Below, in pieces: positions 25,365 through 32,312 of a stretch of 40,381 bases of DNA. The DNA is taken from the NCBI GenBank assembly GCA_903870815.1, contig CAIQEI010000170.1, positions 1 through 40,381 on the forward strand. The letters run 5' to 3'. The stretch is from an uncultured Verrucomicrobia subdivision 3 bacterium (GTDB lineage Bacteria > Verrucomicrobiota > Verrucomicrobiia > Limisphaerales > UBA11358). A program made the position numbers and the translations under genes. Below the pieces are notes generated by a model. It saw nothing but the letters and a program-made list of their open reading frames with translations, had not been told where the DNA came from and did not search any database. How positions within the stretch are numbered: position 1 is the stretch's first letter; each line of letters starts with the position of its first letter.

Positions 25365-25486
25365 TGATTTTGCCGTTTGCCGCACTCCGCACACCTGCCA
25401 ATTATTTGTCAGGCAAACTCGCCGAATTTCCGCCGCCAAAAATACTGGCAGGCTCCGCCGGCGTGCATTAAACTCCGCGCCCTATC

Positions 25487-26461
25487 ATGGAAAAAGTTTT
25501 CATCACTGGTGCGGCCGGCTTCATCGGCAGCAACCTGGTTGATCGTCTGCTCGCCGGCGGCAAATCGGTCGTCGGCTGGGACAATTTTTGCACCGGCCAG
25601 AAAAAATTCCTGTCCGGCGCCCTCAAAAATCCCGGCTTCAAGCTGGTTGAAGGCGACAATCTCGACCTCCCCGCGCTCACCCGGGCGATGGCCGGTTGCG
25701 ACACGGTTTTTCATCTCGCGGCAAACGCGGATGTCCGCTTTGGTCTGGAGCATCCCGCCCGGGATTTGCAGCAGAACACCGTCGCCACCTTCAACGTGCT
25801 CGAAGCCATGCGCGCCAACGGCATCCGGCGCATCGCCTTCAGTTCCACCGGCAGCGTTTATGGCGAAACCCAAATAATCCCCACGCCGGAGGACGCGCCG
25901 TTTCCGGTGCAGACTTCCCTCTACGCCGCGTCCAAGGTGGGCTGCGAAGGCATGATTTCGTCCTATTGCGAAGGCTTCCAGTTCGAGGGCTACATTTTCA
26001 GGTTTGTCTCGATTCTCGGCGAACGCTACACGCACGGCCACGTTTTCGATTTCTATAAGCAACTCTTGGAACATCCCGGCCGGCTGAAAGTCCTTGGCGA
26101 CGGCTCGCAGCGTAAAAGCTACCTCTACGTTCAGGACTGTGTCACCGCCATGCTGCACGCTCTGGATCTTGGCACCGCGAAGACGGCGAAGCACGGCGTG
26201 ACCATCTATAACCTGGGCGCGGAGAATTATGTCCTTGTCAACGATTCCATCCGCTTCATCTGCGGCGCGCTGGGCCTGCAGCCGGAGTTGGAATACTCCG
26301 GCGGCAACAAAGGCTGGGTCGGCGACAATCCGTTCATCTTCCTCGACACCCAAAAAATCCGCGCCACCGGCTGGAAAACTTCCCTGACCATCGAACAGGG
26401 CATCGTCCGCACGCTCCAATGGCTGCAGCAAAACCGGTGGATTTACGAGACGCGCCAATGA
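25487..26461 (+). CDS. NAD-dependent epimerase (UDP-glucose 4-epimerase-like)
   Basis: 324 residues, a complete extended SDR: 'VFITGAAGFIGSNLVDRLL' (GxxGxxG, ~5-11), 'DNFCTGQKKFL', 'FHLAANADVR', catalytic 'FSSTGSVYGE', YxxxK in 'TSLYAASKVGCEG', then 'GDGSQRKSYLYVQDC' and 'YNLGAENYVLVNDS'. This resembles GalE/WbpP-type NDP-sugar 4-epimerases. It is the first gene of the heptose operon, and its stop overlaps the next start (ATGA). In this context an NDP-heptose or heptose-adjacent sugar could be the substrate, which is inference. A promoter probably lies in the repeat-rich region upstream. Confidence 0.9.
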   Translation: MEKVFITGAAGFIGSNLVDRLLAGGKSVVGWDNFCTGQKKFLSGALKNPGFKLVEGDNLDLPALTRAMAGCDTVFHLAANADVRFGLEHPARDLQQNTVATFNVLEAMRANGIRRIAFSSTGSVYGETQIIPTPEDAPFPVQTSLYAASKVGCEGMISSYCEGFQFEGYIFRFVSILGERYTHGHVFDFYKQLLEHPGRLKVLGDGSQRKSYLYVQDCVTAMLHALDLGTAKTAKHGVTIYNLGAENYVLVNDSIRFICGALGLQPELEYSGGNKGWVGDNPFIFLDTQKIRATGWKTSLTIEQGIVRTLQWLQQNRWIYETRQ

Positions 26462-27264
26462 AGATCGTCCTTACCGGCAGCAGCAGCGGCATCGGCAGGT
26501 TTCTGGCCGACACGCTCGCGGCGCGCGGCCACGAAATCTGCCGGCTCGCCCGCTCGCCGCAGGACGGCTTCAGTTTTAGGTGTGATGTTTCCGACTGGAA
26601 CGCCGTGCAATCCTTGGCCGGAGAAATTTCCTCGAAATGGAAAAGCCTGGACGCGCTCATTTGCTGCGCCGGCATCCAGGACCCGATCGGCCCGGCGATG
26701 GAAATTGACCCGCTGGCGTGGCGGAAAAATCTCGCGGTGAATCTGGATGGGACTTTCTTTCCGATCCGCGCGCTTTACCCGCTGCTGAAAAAATCCCCGG
26801 TCCGCGCCAAAGTCATCTGCTTTTCCGGCGGCGGTTCGACCAGTCCGCGGCCAAACTTTGCGGCTTACGGCGTCGCCAAAACCGGCGTCGTCCGGCTCGT
26901 GGAAACGCTCGCCGCCGAGTGGCAGGGCCGGCCGCCCGACATCAACGCCGTCGCGCCCGGCGCGATCTTCACCCGGATGACCGAGGAAGTCCTGGCGCGC
27001 GGCGAAAAACTGGCGGGATCCGATGAATTCGCCGGCGCGTCCAAGCTTTCGCGCGATAATGCCGCCAGGCTGGAAAAGGTTCTCGGCCTCGTGGAATTTT
27101 TGTTGTCAGAGCAGAGCGACGGTATTTCCGGCAAGCTCATCAGCGCCCCATGGGACCCGTGGTCGGATTTTTCCAAGTTTCGTGACGAGCTGATGAAGTC
27201 CGACCTCTACACCCTGCGCCGCATTGTCCCGGAAGATCGCGGCCGGAATTTTGGAGCCAAATGA
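26458..27264 (+). CDS. SDR family oxidoreductase
   Basis: 268 residues from the ATG at 26458, which overlaps the epimerase stop; the track start at 26419 is an unneeded extension. Classical SDR motifs: 'KIVLTGSSSGIGRFLADTL' (TGxxxGIG), 'ALICCAGIQDP' (NAG variant), the catalytic Ser in 'ICFSGGGSTSPR' and YxxxK in 'FAAYGVAKTGVVRLVET'. The C-terminal 'INAVAPGAIFTRM' is also typical. The family oxidises or reduces alcohols/ketones with NAD(P). Coupled to HddA/HddC-type genes, it may reduce a keto-sugar intermediate; the substrate is unknown. Confidence 0.88.
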   Translation: MKIVLTGSSSGIGRFLADTLAARGHEICRLARSPQDGFSFRCDVSDWNAVQSLAGEISSKWKSLDALICCAGIQDPIGPAMEIDPLAWRKNLAVNLDGTFFPIRALYPLLKKSPVRAKVICFSGGGSTSPRPNFAAYGVAKTGVVRLVETLAAEWQGRPPDINAVAPGAIFTRMTEEVLARGEKLAGSDEFAGASKLSRDNAARLEKVLGLVEFLLSEQSDGISGKLISAPWDPWSDFSKFRDELMKSDLYTLRRIVPEDRGRNFGAK

Positions 27265-28250
27265 ACTACGCGATTATCGGCTGCGGATTGATCGGTAAGA
27301 AACGGCTTGCCGCCCTGCCGGCCGGTTCAAAACTCATCGTTGCTTGCGACCCCAATCTGACCCGCGCCGGCGAGTTGGTAAAAATCGCCGGGTCCGGACG
27401 TGCAGTCGCCGATTACCAGCTCGCCGTCGCCGACCCGCAGGTGGATGCGGTGATCGTCGCCACCATCAATTCAGTGCTGGCGGAAGTTTCCGCCGCCGCC
27501 ATCCGCGCCGGGAAGCACGTCCTCGTGGAAAAACCCGCTGGCATTTCCGTTCGTCAGCTTGATGAATTGATTGCGCTCGCCGGCAAGCACGCTGTTTGCG
27601 TGCGTGTCGGTTTCAACCACCGTTATCATCCGGCCTTCCGCCGGGCGCGGGAGATTTTTGATTCCGGCGTGATGGGTGAGCTCATGTTCATTCGCGCGCG
27701 CTACGGCCACGGCGGGCGGGTCGGTTACGACCAGGAATGGCGGGCGGACCCCAAACTTTCCGGCGGCGGCGAATTGATCGACCAAGGCATTCATCTGATT
27801 GATCTGGCGCAGTGGTTTCTCGGCGATTTCAAAACCATCGACGGCCACGCGGCGACATATTTCTGGAAGATGCCGGTGGACGACAACGCGTTTTTAAGTT
27901 TGCGGACGGCGAAAAACCAGACGGCCTGGCTGCACGTCAGCTGCACGGAATGGAAGAATCTCTTTTCGTTCGAGATTTATGGCCGGCACACGAAGCTGCA
28001 CATTGAAGGCCTGGGCGGCAGTTACGGGGTCGAGAAACTTTTTCATTACCAGATGAAGCCGGAAATGGGGATTCCCGACACCAAAGTTTATGAATTCCCC
28101 GGTCCGGACGAATCGTGGCGCGCCGAAATGACCGAGTTTGAGCGGGATATCCGGCTGAAACAAAAACCTGACGCCGGACTTGCAGAAGCGCGCGCGGCAT
28201 TGCAGATTGTCGAGGAGATTTACCTGAAAAGCAGAAACACCAACCTATGA
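27261..28250 (+). CDS. Gfo/Idh/MocA family oxidoreductase
   Basis: 329 residues. N-terminal Rossmann domain 'YAIIGCGLIGKKRLAAL' and 'VDAVIVATINSVLAEV', then the family hallmark EKP in 'GKHVLVEKPAGISVRQL', followed by 'VGFNHRYHPAFRRA' and the C-terminal alpha/beta domain with 'GGELIDQGIHLIDLAQWFLG' (catalytic His region). These enzymes use NAD(P) to oxidise or reduce sugar or sugar-nucleotide carbons. ATGA overlaps at both ends show tight coupling with the SDR and the kinase. In this operon it is probably involved in modifying a heptose or the sugar it is linked to. Confidence 0.9.
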   Translation: MNYAIIGCGLIGKKRLAALPAGSKLIVACDPNLTRAGELVKIAGSGRAVADYQLAVADPQVDAVIVATINSVLAEVSAAAIRAGKHVLVEKPAGISVRQLDELIALAGKHAVCVRVGFNHRYHPAFRRAREIFDSGVMGELMFIRARYGHGGRVGYDQEWRADPKLSGGGELIDQGIHLIDLAQWFLGDFKTIDGHAATYFWKMPVDDNAFLSLRTAKNQTAWLHVSCTEWKNLFSFEIYGRHTKLHIEGLGGSYGVEKLFHYQMKPEMGIPDTKVYEFPGPDESWRAEMTEFERDIRLKQKPDAGLAEARAALQIVEEIYLKSRNTNL

Positions 28251-29227
28251 TTATTGCCCGTTCACCCTTGCGCGTCACGCTCGGCGGCGGCGGCACCGAT
28301 TTGCCGTCGTATTACGAAAAATTCGGCGGTTTTCTCATCGCGGCGGCGATTGACAAATACGTCTACATTACCCTGCATGAAAATTTTACGCCCGACCTCA
28401 TCGTAAAATACTCGAGGCTGGAGCGCGTGGAGAACGCCACCAAAGTCGAGCATCCCATCATCCGCGAATCGTTCACCGCGCTTGGCATGGACGGGCGCGG
28501 ACTTGAGCTGACTTCGCTGGCGGACATCCCGTCCGGCACCGGCCTTGGCTCGTCGGGCAGTTTCACCACCGCCCTGCTCAAGGTCTTGCATGCGCAAAAA
28601 AAGGACCTGATCCATCCGGCGGAGCTGGCCGAACAGGCTTGCGACATCGAACTGAACCGCCTGAAGGAGCCCATCGGCAAACAGGACCAGTATATCGCGG
28701 CTTACGGCGGCCTGACGTGCTTCAAATTCCTGCCCGGCGGCAAGGTGGAAGCCTGGCCGCTGAAAGTTTCCGACGAGACGCGCGACAATCTGGAAGACAA
28801 TTTGCTGCTGTTTTTCACCGGCTATTCGCGTTCCGCATCCGCGATTTTGAAGGAGCAGGATCAAAAATCGAAATCGGACGACAAGTCCATGATCGATAAT
28901 CTGCACTTTGTGAAAGACCTCGGCCTGCAAAGCCAGGTCGCGCTCGAGGGCGGCAATCTCGCCGAATTCGCCCGCTTGATGGACGTTCACTGGCAGCGCA
29001 AAAAACAGCGCAGCGGCGGCATGAGCAATCCCAAGATCAACGAATGGTATGATCTCGCGATGGCCAACGGCGCGCTCGGCGGCAAGCTGATCGGCGCGGG
29101 CGGCGGCGGCTTCCTGATGTTTTACACGGAGGACAAGTCGAAGCTGCGCCACGCCATGCGCTCGGTCGGTCTCAAGGAAGTCCGCTTCCGTTTCGATTTC
29201 GAGGGGACCAAGCTCGTCATCTCGTGA
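28247..29227 (+). CDS. hddA: GHMP kinase, D-glycero-alpha-D-manno-heptose-7-phosphate kinase-like
   Basis: 326 residues, the length of HddA. GHMP motif 1 'SPLRVTLGGGGTDLPSYY', motif 2 'IPSGTGLGSSGSFTTALL' and motif 3 'KLIGAGGGGFLMF' are all present, with 'LKEPIGKQDQYIAAYGG' typical of the HddA group. HddA phosphorylates C1 of heptose 7-phosphate to give the alpha-1,7-bisphosphate. The assignment is reinforced by the neighbouring guanylyltransferase, SIS isomerase and HAD phosphatase, which complete the GDP-D-glycero-alpha-D-manno-heptose route. It overlaps the upstream gene (ATGA) and the downstream gene (GTGA). Confidence 0.88.
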   Translation: MIIARSPLRVTLGGGGTDLPSYYEKFGGFLIAAAIDKYVYITLHENFTPDLIVKYSRLERVENATKVEHPIIRESFTALGMDGRGLELTSLADIPSGTGLGSSGSFTTALLKVLHAQKKDLIHPAELAEQACDIELNRLKEPIGKQDQYIAAYGGLTCFKFLPGGKVEAWPLKVSDETRDNLEDNLLLFFTGYSRSASAILKEQDQKSKSDDKSMIDNLHFVKDLGLQSQVALEGGNLAEFARLMDVHWQRKKQRSGGMSNPKINEWYDLAMANGALGGKLIGAGGGGFLMFYTEDKSKLRHAMRSVGLKEVRFRFDFEGTKLVIS

Positions 29228-29931
29228 CCGCGCCGCTGGCAATTCCCGTGGCCATTCTCGCGGGTGGACTCGCCACGCGGCTGCGGCCCATCACGGAGAA
29301 GATACCCAAATCGCTCGTGCCGGTTGCCGGCCGGCCGTTTCTGGCGCACCAGTTGGAAATGCTCCACGCTCGCGGCATCTGCCGCGCCGTGTTGTGCATC
29401 GGCTACCTCGGTGAGATGATCCAGCGCGAGTTCGGCGACGAGGCCTATGGCGTCAAACTCGACTATTCTTTCGATGGTGAAAAATTGCTCGGCACCGGCG
29501 GCGCGATCAAGCGCGCGTTGCCCAAGTTGGGCGCAGAATTTTTCATCCTCTACGGCGATTCGTATTTGCCGGTCCAATACGCCCCGGTCGCGGAATTTTT
29601 CCACCGCAGCGGCAAGCCGGGGTTGATGACCGTTTATCGCAATGAAGGCAAATTCGACGCCAGCAATGTCGTTTTCCGCGATGGCGAGATTGTTGTCTAC
29701 GACAAGAAAATCAATTTGCCGGAGATGCGGCACATCGACTACGGCTTGAGCGTGTTCAAGTCGGCCGTGTTTGATGCGTATGCCGCTGACCGGGTTTTTG
29801 ATCTCGCCGAAGTCATGGGCCGGCTCGTCCGCGAAAAGCAGCTTGCCGGCTATGAGGTGCCCGAAAGATTTTATGAAATGGGTTCGCCGGCCGGTCTGGC
29901 GGAACTGGAAACAATTTTAAAACCGCGCTAA
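29224..29931 (+). CDS. hddC: Sugar-1-phosphate nucleotidyltransferase, HddC-like
   Basis: 235 residues with a GTG start inside the stop of hddA (GTGA). The nucleotidyltransferase signature is 'VAILAGGLATRLRPITEKIPKSLVPVAGRP' (shown in part: 'AGGLATRLRP'), then 'LGTGGAIKRALP' and the metal-binding 'FFILYGDSYLP'. The C-terminal 'FYEMGSPAGLAELE' is typical of HddC/RmlA-like short enzymes. HddC joins GTP to heptose-alpha-1-phosphate to give GDP-heptose. GTP specificity cannot be read from sequence alone but follows from the gene set. Confidence 0.85.
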   Translation: MTAPLAIPVAILAGGLATRLRPITEKIPKSLVPVAGRPFLAHQLEMLHARGICRAVLCIGYLGEMIQREFGDEAYGVKLDYSFDGEKLLGTGGAIKRALPKLGAEFFILYGDSYLPVQYAPVAEFFHRSGKPGLMTVYRNEGKFDASNVVFRDGEIVVYDKKINLPEMRHIDYGLSVFKSAVFDAYAADRVFDLAEVMGRLVREKQLAGYEVPERFYEMGSPAGLAELETILKPR

Positions 29932-29950
29932 AGTCTGCTTTCCTTCGTCA

Positions 29951-29973
29951 TTTGAAATTTGTAATTTGAAATT
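29951..29973 (+). repeat. Short AT-rich direct repeat ahead of gmhA
   Basis: 'tttgaaatttgtaatttgaa' plus 'att' repeats 'ttgaaatt' twice in the 45-base gap between hddC and the isomerase. This is a common AT-rich intergenic filler. It is the first break in the otherwise overlapping operon. Confidence 0.5.
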
Positions 29974-29976
29974 CTC

Positions 29977-30573
29977 ATGAGCTTTACCAAACAATTCCTC
30001 GCCGAGGTCCAGCAGGTCACGGCGCAACTCAACGAAGCCGCCATTGAGAAATGCGCGGACGAACTGGCTGCCATCCGCGAACGCGGCGGCCGGCTCTTCA
30101 TCCTCGGCGTCGGCGGCAGCGCGGGCAACGCCGGCCATGCGGTGAATGATTTCCGCAAAATCTGCGGTTTCGAGGCCTACGCACCCACGGACAACGTGTC
30201 CGAACTCACCGCGCGCACCAACGACGACGGCTGGCCTTCGATTTTTTCCGAATGGCTCAAGGGCAGCCGGCTTAACGCCAAGGACGGCCTGCTGATCTTT
30301 TCCGTCGGCGGCGGCAACCTGGAAAAAAACGTCAGCCCCAATTTGATCAGTGCGATTCAGCTCGCCAAAAAGGCCGGCGCTTCCGTGATCGGCATCGTCG
30401 GCCGCGACGGCGGCTACACAGCGAAAGAAGCCACCGCGTGCGTCATTGTGCCGACGGTGAATCCGGCTCACGTCACGCCGCACAGCGAGGCGTTTCAGGC
30501 GGTGGTCTGGCATCTATTCGTCTCCCATCCCAAGCTCAAAGTCACCCAGACCAAATGGGAGTCAACAAAATGA
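29977..30573 (+). CDS. gmhA: SIS-domain phosphoheptose isomerase-like protein
   Basis: 198 residues, as expected for GmhA. A single SIS domain: 'GGRLFILGVGGSAGNAGHAVNDF' (GxGGSAxxA-H sugar-phosphate loop, ~42-62), 'GLLIFSVGGGNLEKNVSP' and 'ASVIGIVGRDGGYTAKEA'. The late 'VTPHSEAFQAVVWHLFV' carries the conserved E-x-x-x-x-x-x-W-H seen in isomerases. GmhA converts sedoheptulose 7-phosphate to D-glycero-D-manno-heptose 7-phosphate. Its stop codon (30571-30573) lies inside the left arm of the inverted repeat that encloses the next gene, so its extreme C-terminus may have been altered by that insertion. Confidence 0.85.
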   Translation: MSFTKQFLAEVQQVTAQLNEAAIEKCADELAAIRERGGRLFILGVGGSAGNAGHAVNDFRKICGFEAYAPTDNVSELTARTNDDGWPSIFSEWLKGSRLNAKDGLLIFSVGGGNLEKNVSPNLISAIQLAKKAGASVIGIVGRDGGYTAKEATACVIVPTVNPAHVTPHSEAFQAVVWHLFVSHPKLKVTQTKWESTK

Positions 30574-30602
30574 CTAATTTCTAAATCCGAATGACTAAAG
30601 AA
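30569..30602 (+). repeat. Left 34-nt inverted repeat enclosing the four-helix-bundle gene
   Basis: The arm begins 'aatgactaat' and ends 'aatgactaaagaa', thus containing 'aatgactaa' twice. Its reverse complement matches 30976-31009 at 29 of 34 positions by my count. The gmhA stop codon and the ATG of the four-helix-bundle gene both lie within this arm. Confidence 0.85.
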
Positions 30603-30968
30603 GCCTCTAGTCCGAATGACCGGCCGCATGGGTTGTTCGACTTGGAGGAGCGGACGGCTTCCTTTGGCGAAGCGGTGATCCGGTTTGCGAAAATAATTCC
30701 AAAAAATCCTGTGTCGACGCCGTTGATCAGCCAGATCGTCCGGTCTGGAACCAGCATCGGAGCCAATTACTGCGAGGCAGACGATGCTGTTTCCAAAAAG
30801 GACTTCAAAAATAAAATAGGCACCTGTCGGAAAGAGGCCAGGGAAACAAAACTTTGGTTGCGCATGATTGCTACAGCCGAACCAGATCTAAAAGTTGACG
30901 CCCGAAAGCTGTGGCAGGAAGCGAAAGAGCTTCACCTCATTTTTGCAGCCATTTGGAGAAGATCGTGA
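30591..30968 (+). CDS. Four-helix-bundle protein (S23 / 23S rRNA intervening-sequence protein family)
   Basis: 125 residues. After a short variable leader the sequence follows the four-helix-bundle family closely: 'FDLEERTASFGEAVIRFAK' (helix 1), 'PLISQIVRSGTSIGANYCEA' (helix 2), 'DFKNKIGTCRKEARETKLWL' (helix 3), and 'DARKLWQEAKELHLIFAAIW' (helix 4). Relatives are encoded in 23S rRNA intervening sequences and include the Avd accessory proteins of diversity-generating retroelements; they form pentamers and bind nucleic acid in studied cases. No reverse transcriptase or variable-repeat pair is visible here. The start lies in the left inverted repeat with no clear ribosome site, so reinitiation after gmhA (18-base gap) is likely. 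It has no evident link to heptose metabolism. Confidence 0.9.
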   Translation: MTKEASSPNDRPHGLFDLEERTASFGEAVIRFAKIIPKNPVSTPLISQIVRSGTSIGANYCEADDAVSKKDFKNKIGTCRKEARETKLWLRMIATAEPDLKVDARKLWQEAKELHLIFAAIWRRS

Positions 30969-30975
30969 CGTGGCG

Positions 30976-31009
30976 TTCTTTAGTCATTAGGTTCTAGGCA
31001 TTAGTCATT
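30976..31009 (-). repeat. Right 34-nt inverted repeat enclosing the four-helix-bundle gene
   Basis: Begins 'ttctttagtcatt' and ends 'cattagtcatt'; reverse complement of the left arm with five mismatches. It lies between the stop of the four-helix-bundle gene and the gmhB start at 31018. Confidence 0.85.
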
Positions 31010-31017
31010 CGCGCGTC

Positions 31018-31593
31018 ATGAATAACGAAAAGCAAATTTTCCAAATCCCGCGCGGACGCGCCGTTTTTCTTGACCGCGACGGCGTGATCAACCGCGCGTT
31101 GGAGCGTGACGGTAAGCCTTATCCGCCGACCAGCCTGGCCGAATTTGAGATTCTTCCGGAGGTGCCCGCCGCCTGTGCAAAATTGAAAGCCGCCGGTTTT
31201 TTGCTTATCGTGGCCACGAACCAGCCCGACGTTGGCCGGGGAACGTTGACCCGGGAAGTGGTCGAAAAAATTCACGCGCACCTGACGGCGAAGCTGCCGG
31301 TGGACCGGGTGGAAGTCTGTTATCATCCCGGGAAAGGTTTGTCCGATTGCGACTGTCGGAAGCCCAAGCCCGGGATGCTCCGCCGCGCCGCGCGCGAACT
31401 AAACATCGACCTCGCGCAAAGCTGGATGGTTGGCGACCGCTGGCGCGACGTGGACTGCGGCCATGCCGCCGGTTGCCGGACCGTTTTCATTGACCGCGGC
31501 TATGCGGAAGAACTGAAGCAGCCGCCCGATTTTTCCGCTCGCAATCTGGCCGAAGCCGTGGATATCATACTCGCTCATCCTGAACATTTATGA
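31018..31593 (+). CDS. gmhB: HAD-IIIA phosphatase, D-glycero-D-manno-heptose 1,7-bisphosphate phosphatase-like
   Basis: 191 residues, the GmhB length. HAD motif I is 'AVFLDRDGVINRAL', motif II 'IVATNQPDVGRGTL', and the GmhB-type zinc site is represented by 'CYHPGKGLSDCDCRKPKPGM' (C-x-H...C-x-C); motif IV is 'WMVGDRWRDVDCG'. The enzyme removes the C7 phosphate from heptose 1,7-bisphosphate, giving heptose 1-phosphate for the nucleotidyltransferase. It follows the intervening element by 8 bases and its stop overlaps the transaldolase start (ATGA). Confidence 0.9.
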   Translation: MNNEKQIFQIPRGRAVFLDRDGVINRALERDGKPYPPTSLAEFEILPEVPAACAKLKAAGFLLIVATNQPDVGRGTLTREVVEKIHAHLTAKLPVDRVEVCYHPGKGLSDCDCRKPKPGMLRRAARELNIDLAQSWMVGDRWRDVDCGHAAGCRTVFIDRGYAEELKQPPDFSARNLAEAVDIILAHPEHL

Positions 31594-32312
31594 AACGCAC
31601 ACTGAAAGACTTGGCTGTTAAAATCTTTGCCGACGGCGCGGACAAAGACGGCATGCTCCAGCTCAACGCCAATCCGCTCATCCAGGGTTTGACCACGAAC
31701 CCCACGCTCATGCGCAAGGCCGGCGTGACCGATTTCGAGGCGTTCGCCCGCGACATCCTGCAGACCATCACCGTCAAGCCGCTGTCGCTCGAGGTTTTTT
31801 CCGACGAGTTTCCCGAGATGAAGCGCCAGGGACTCAAGATCAACGGTTGGGGAAAAAATGTTTACGTCAAAATTCCCATCACCAACACGCGCAACGAATC
31901 GTCCCTGCCGCTCATCAAAGAGCTGGCCGGCCAGGGTGTGAAGCTGAACGTCACGGCGATCCTTACGCTGGACCAGGTCAAGGGGGTCGCCGCCGCGTTG
32001 AATCCCAAGGTTCCCGCCGTGGTTTCTATTTTTGCCGGGCGCATTGCGGACACGGGGGTTGACCCCGTGGGCATCATGGCCGAGAGCAAAAAAATTCTCG
32101 CCGGCCTGCCGCAGGCGGAACTGCTCTGGGCCAGCGTCCGCGAAGTGCTGAACATTTTCCAGGCGAATGACTGCGGTTGTCACATCGTCACCGTTCCGCA
32201 TGACATTTTGGGCAAGGGGATGAAAATGGCCGGCATGGAACTGGGCGAACTCTCGCTCGACACCGTTAAGATGTTTGCCGCCGACGCCAAGGCGGCGGGC
32301 TTTACGCTTTGA
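31590..32312 (+). CDS. Transaldolase family protein
   Basis: 240 residues, the size of the short transaldolase/TalC-FSA class. Motifs: 'IFADGADKDGML', 'IQGLTTNPTLMRKAGV' (family start signature), the Schiff-base lysine in 'NVYVKIPITN', 'NVTAILTLDQVKG' and 'VSIFAGRIADTGVDP'. The family transfers dihydroxyacetone units, and sedoheptulose 7-phosphate is its natural product or substrate. Because GmhA in the same operon consumes sedoheptulose 7-phosphate, the placement suggests local precursor supply. It ends directly against the convergent GT9 gene with no gap. Confidence 0.87.
   Translation: MKRTLKDLAVKIFADGADKDGMLQLNANPLIQGLTTNPTLMRKAGVTDFEAFARDILQTITVKPLSLEVFSDEFPEMKRQGLKINGWGKNVYVKIPITNTRNESSLPLIKELAGQGVKLNVTAILTLDQVKGVAAALNPKVPAVVSIFAGRIADTGVDPVGIMAESKKILAGLPQAELLWASVREVLNIFQANDCGCHIVTVPHDILGKGMKMAGMELGELSLDTVKMFAADAKAAGFTL

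Larger units (their letters stand above)
24115..25486. other. 1.37-kb non-coding, AT-richer interval with degenerate repeats
   Basis: No convincing gene lies between the giant surface protein and the heptose operon. The first part (24.12-24.6 kb) shows unrecognised short ORFs and a perfect 11-bp hairpin at 24511-24546. From 24.64 to 25.36 kb three related sequence units and short iterons occur (annotated separately). Base composition is visibly more AT-rich than in flanking genes. This could be a decayed mobile element or a regulatory island. Confidence 0.6.
30569..31009 (+). mobile_element. Putative intervening element: inverted repeats around an S23/four-helix-bundle gene
   Basis: A 441-bp unit with 34-nt imperfect terminal inverted repeats enclosing a single 125-codon gene, placed between gmhA and gmhB of an otherwise compact operon. 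In known 23S rRNA intervening sequences (Leptospira and others) an S23-type ORF lies within an element whose ends pair into a stem. This unit has the same plan but sits in a protein-coding operon. I did not find a clear target-site duplication. Mobility is inference; the symmetric structure is directly visible. Confidence 0.6.

Noticed and set aside
24640-25370. CRISPR-like array
   Set aside because: Repeats are few, degenerate, irregularly spaced (296 and 364 bases), and carry peptide-level similarity; there are no cas genes.
25409-26458. 349-codon minus-strand ORF opposite the epimerase
   Set aside because: The plus-strand product has a complete SDR motif set; the antisense product has no recognisable domain.
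28262-29242. 326-codon minus-strand ORF opposite hddA
   Set aside because: It is a GC-rich antisense shadow; the plus strand has all three GHMP kinase motifs and overlaps its neighbours by ATGA/GTGA.
30591-30968. Diversity-generating retroelement accessory protein (Avd)
   Set aside because: The fold family fits, but no reverse transcriptase, template repeat or variable repeat is visible in the window.
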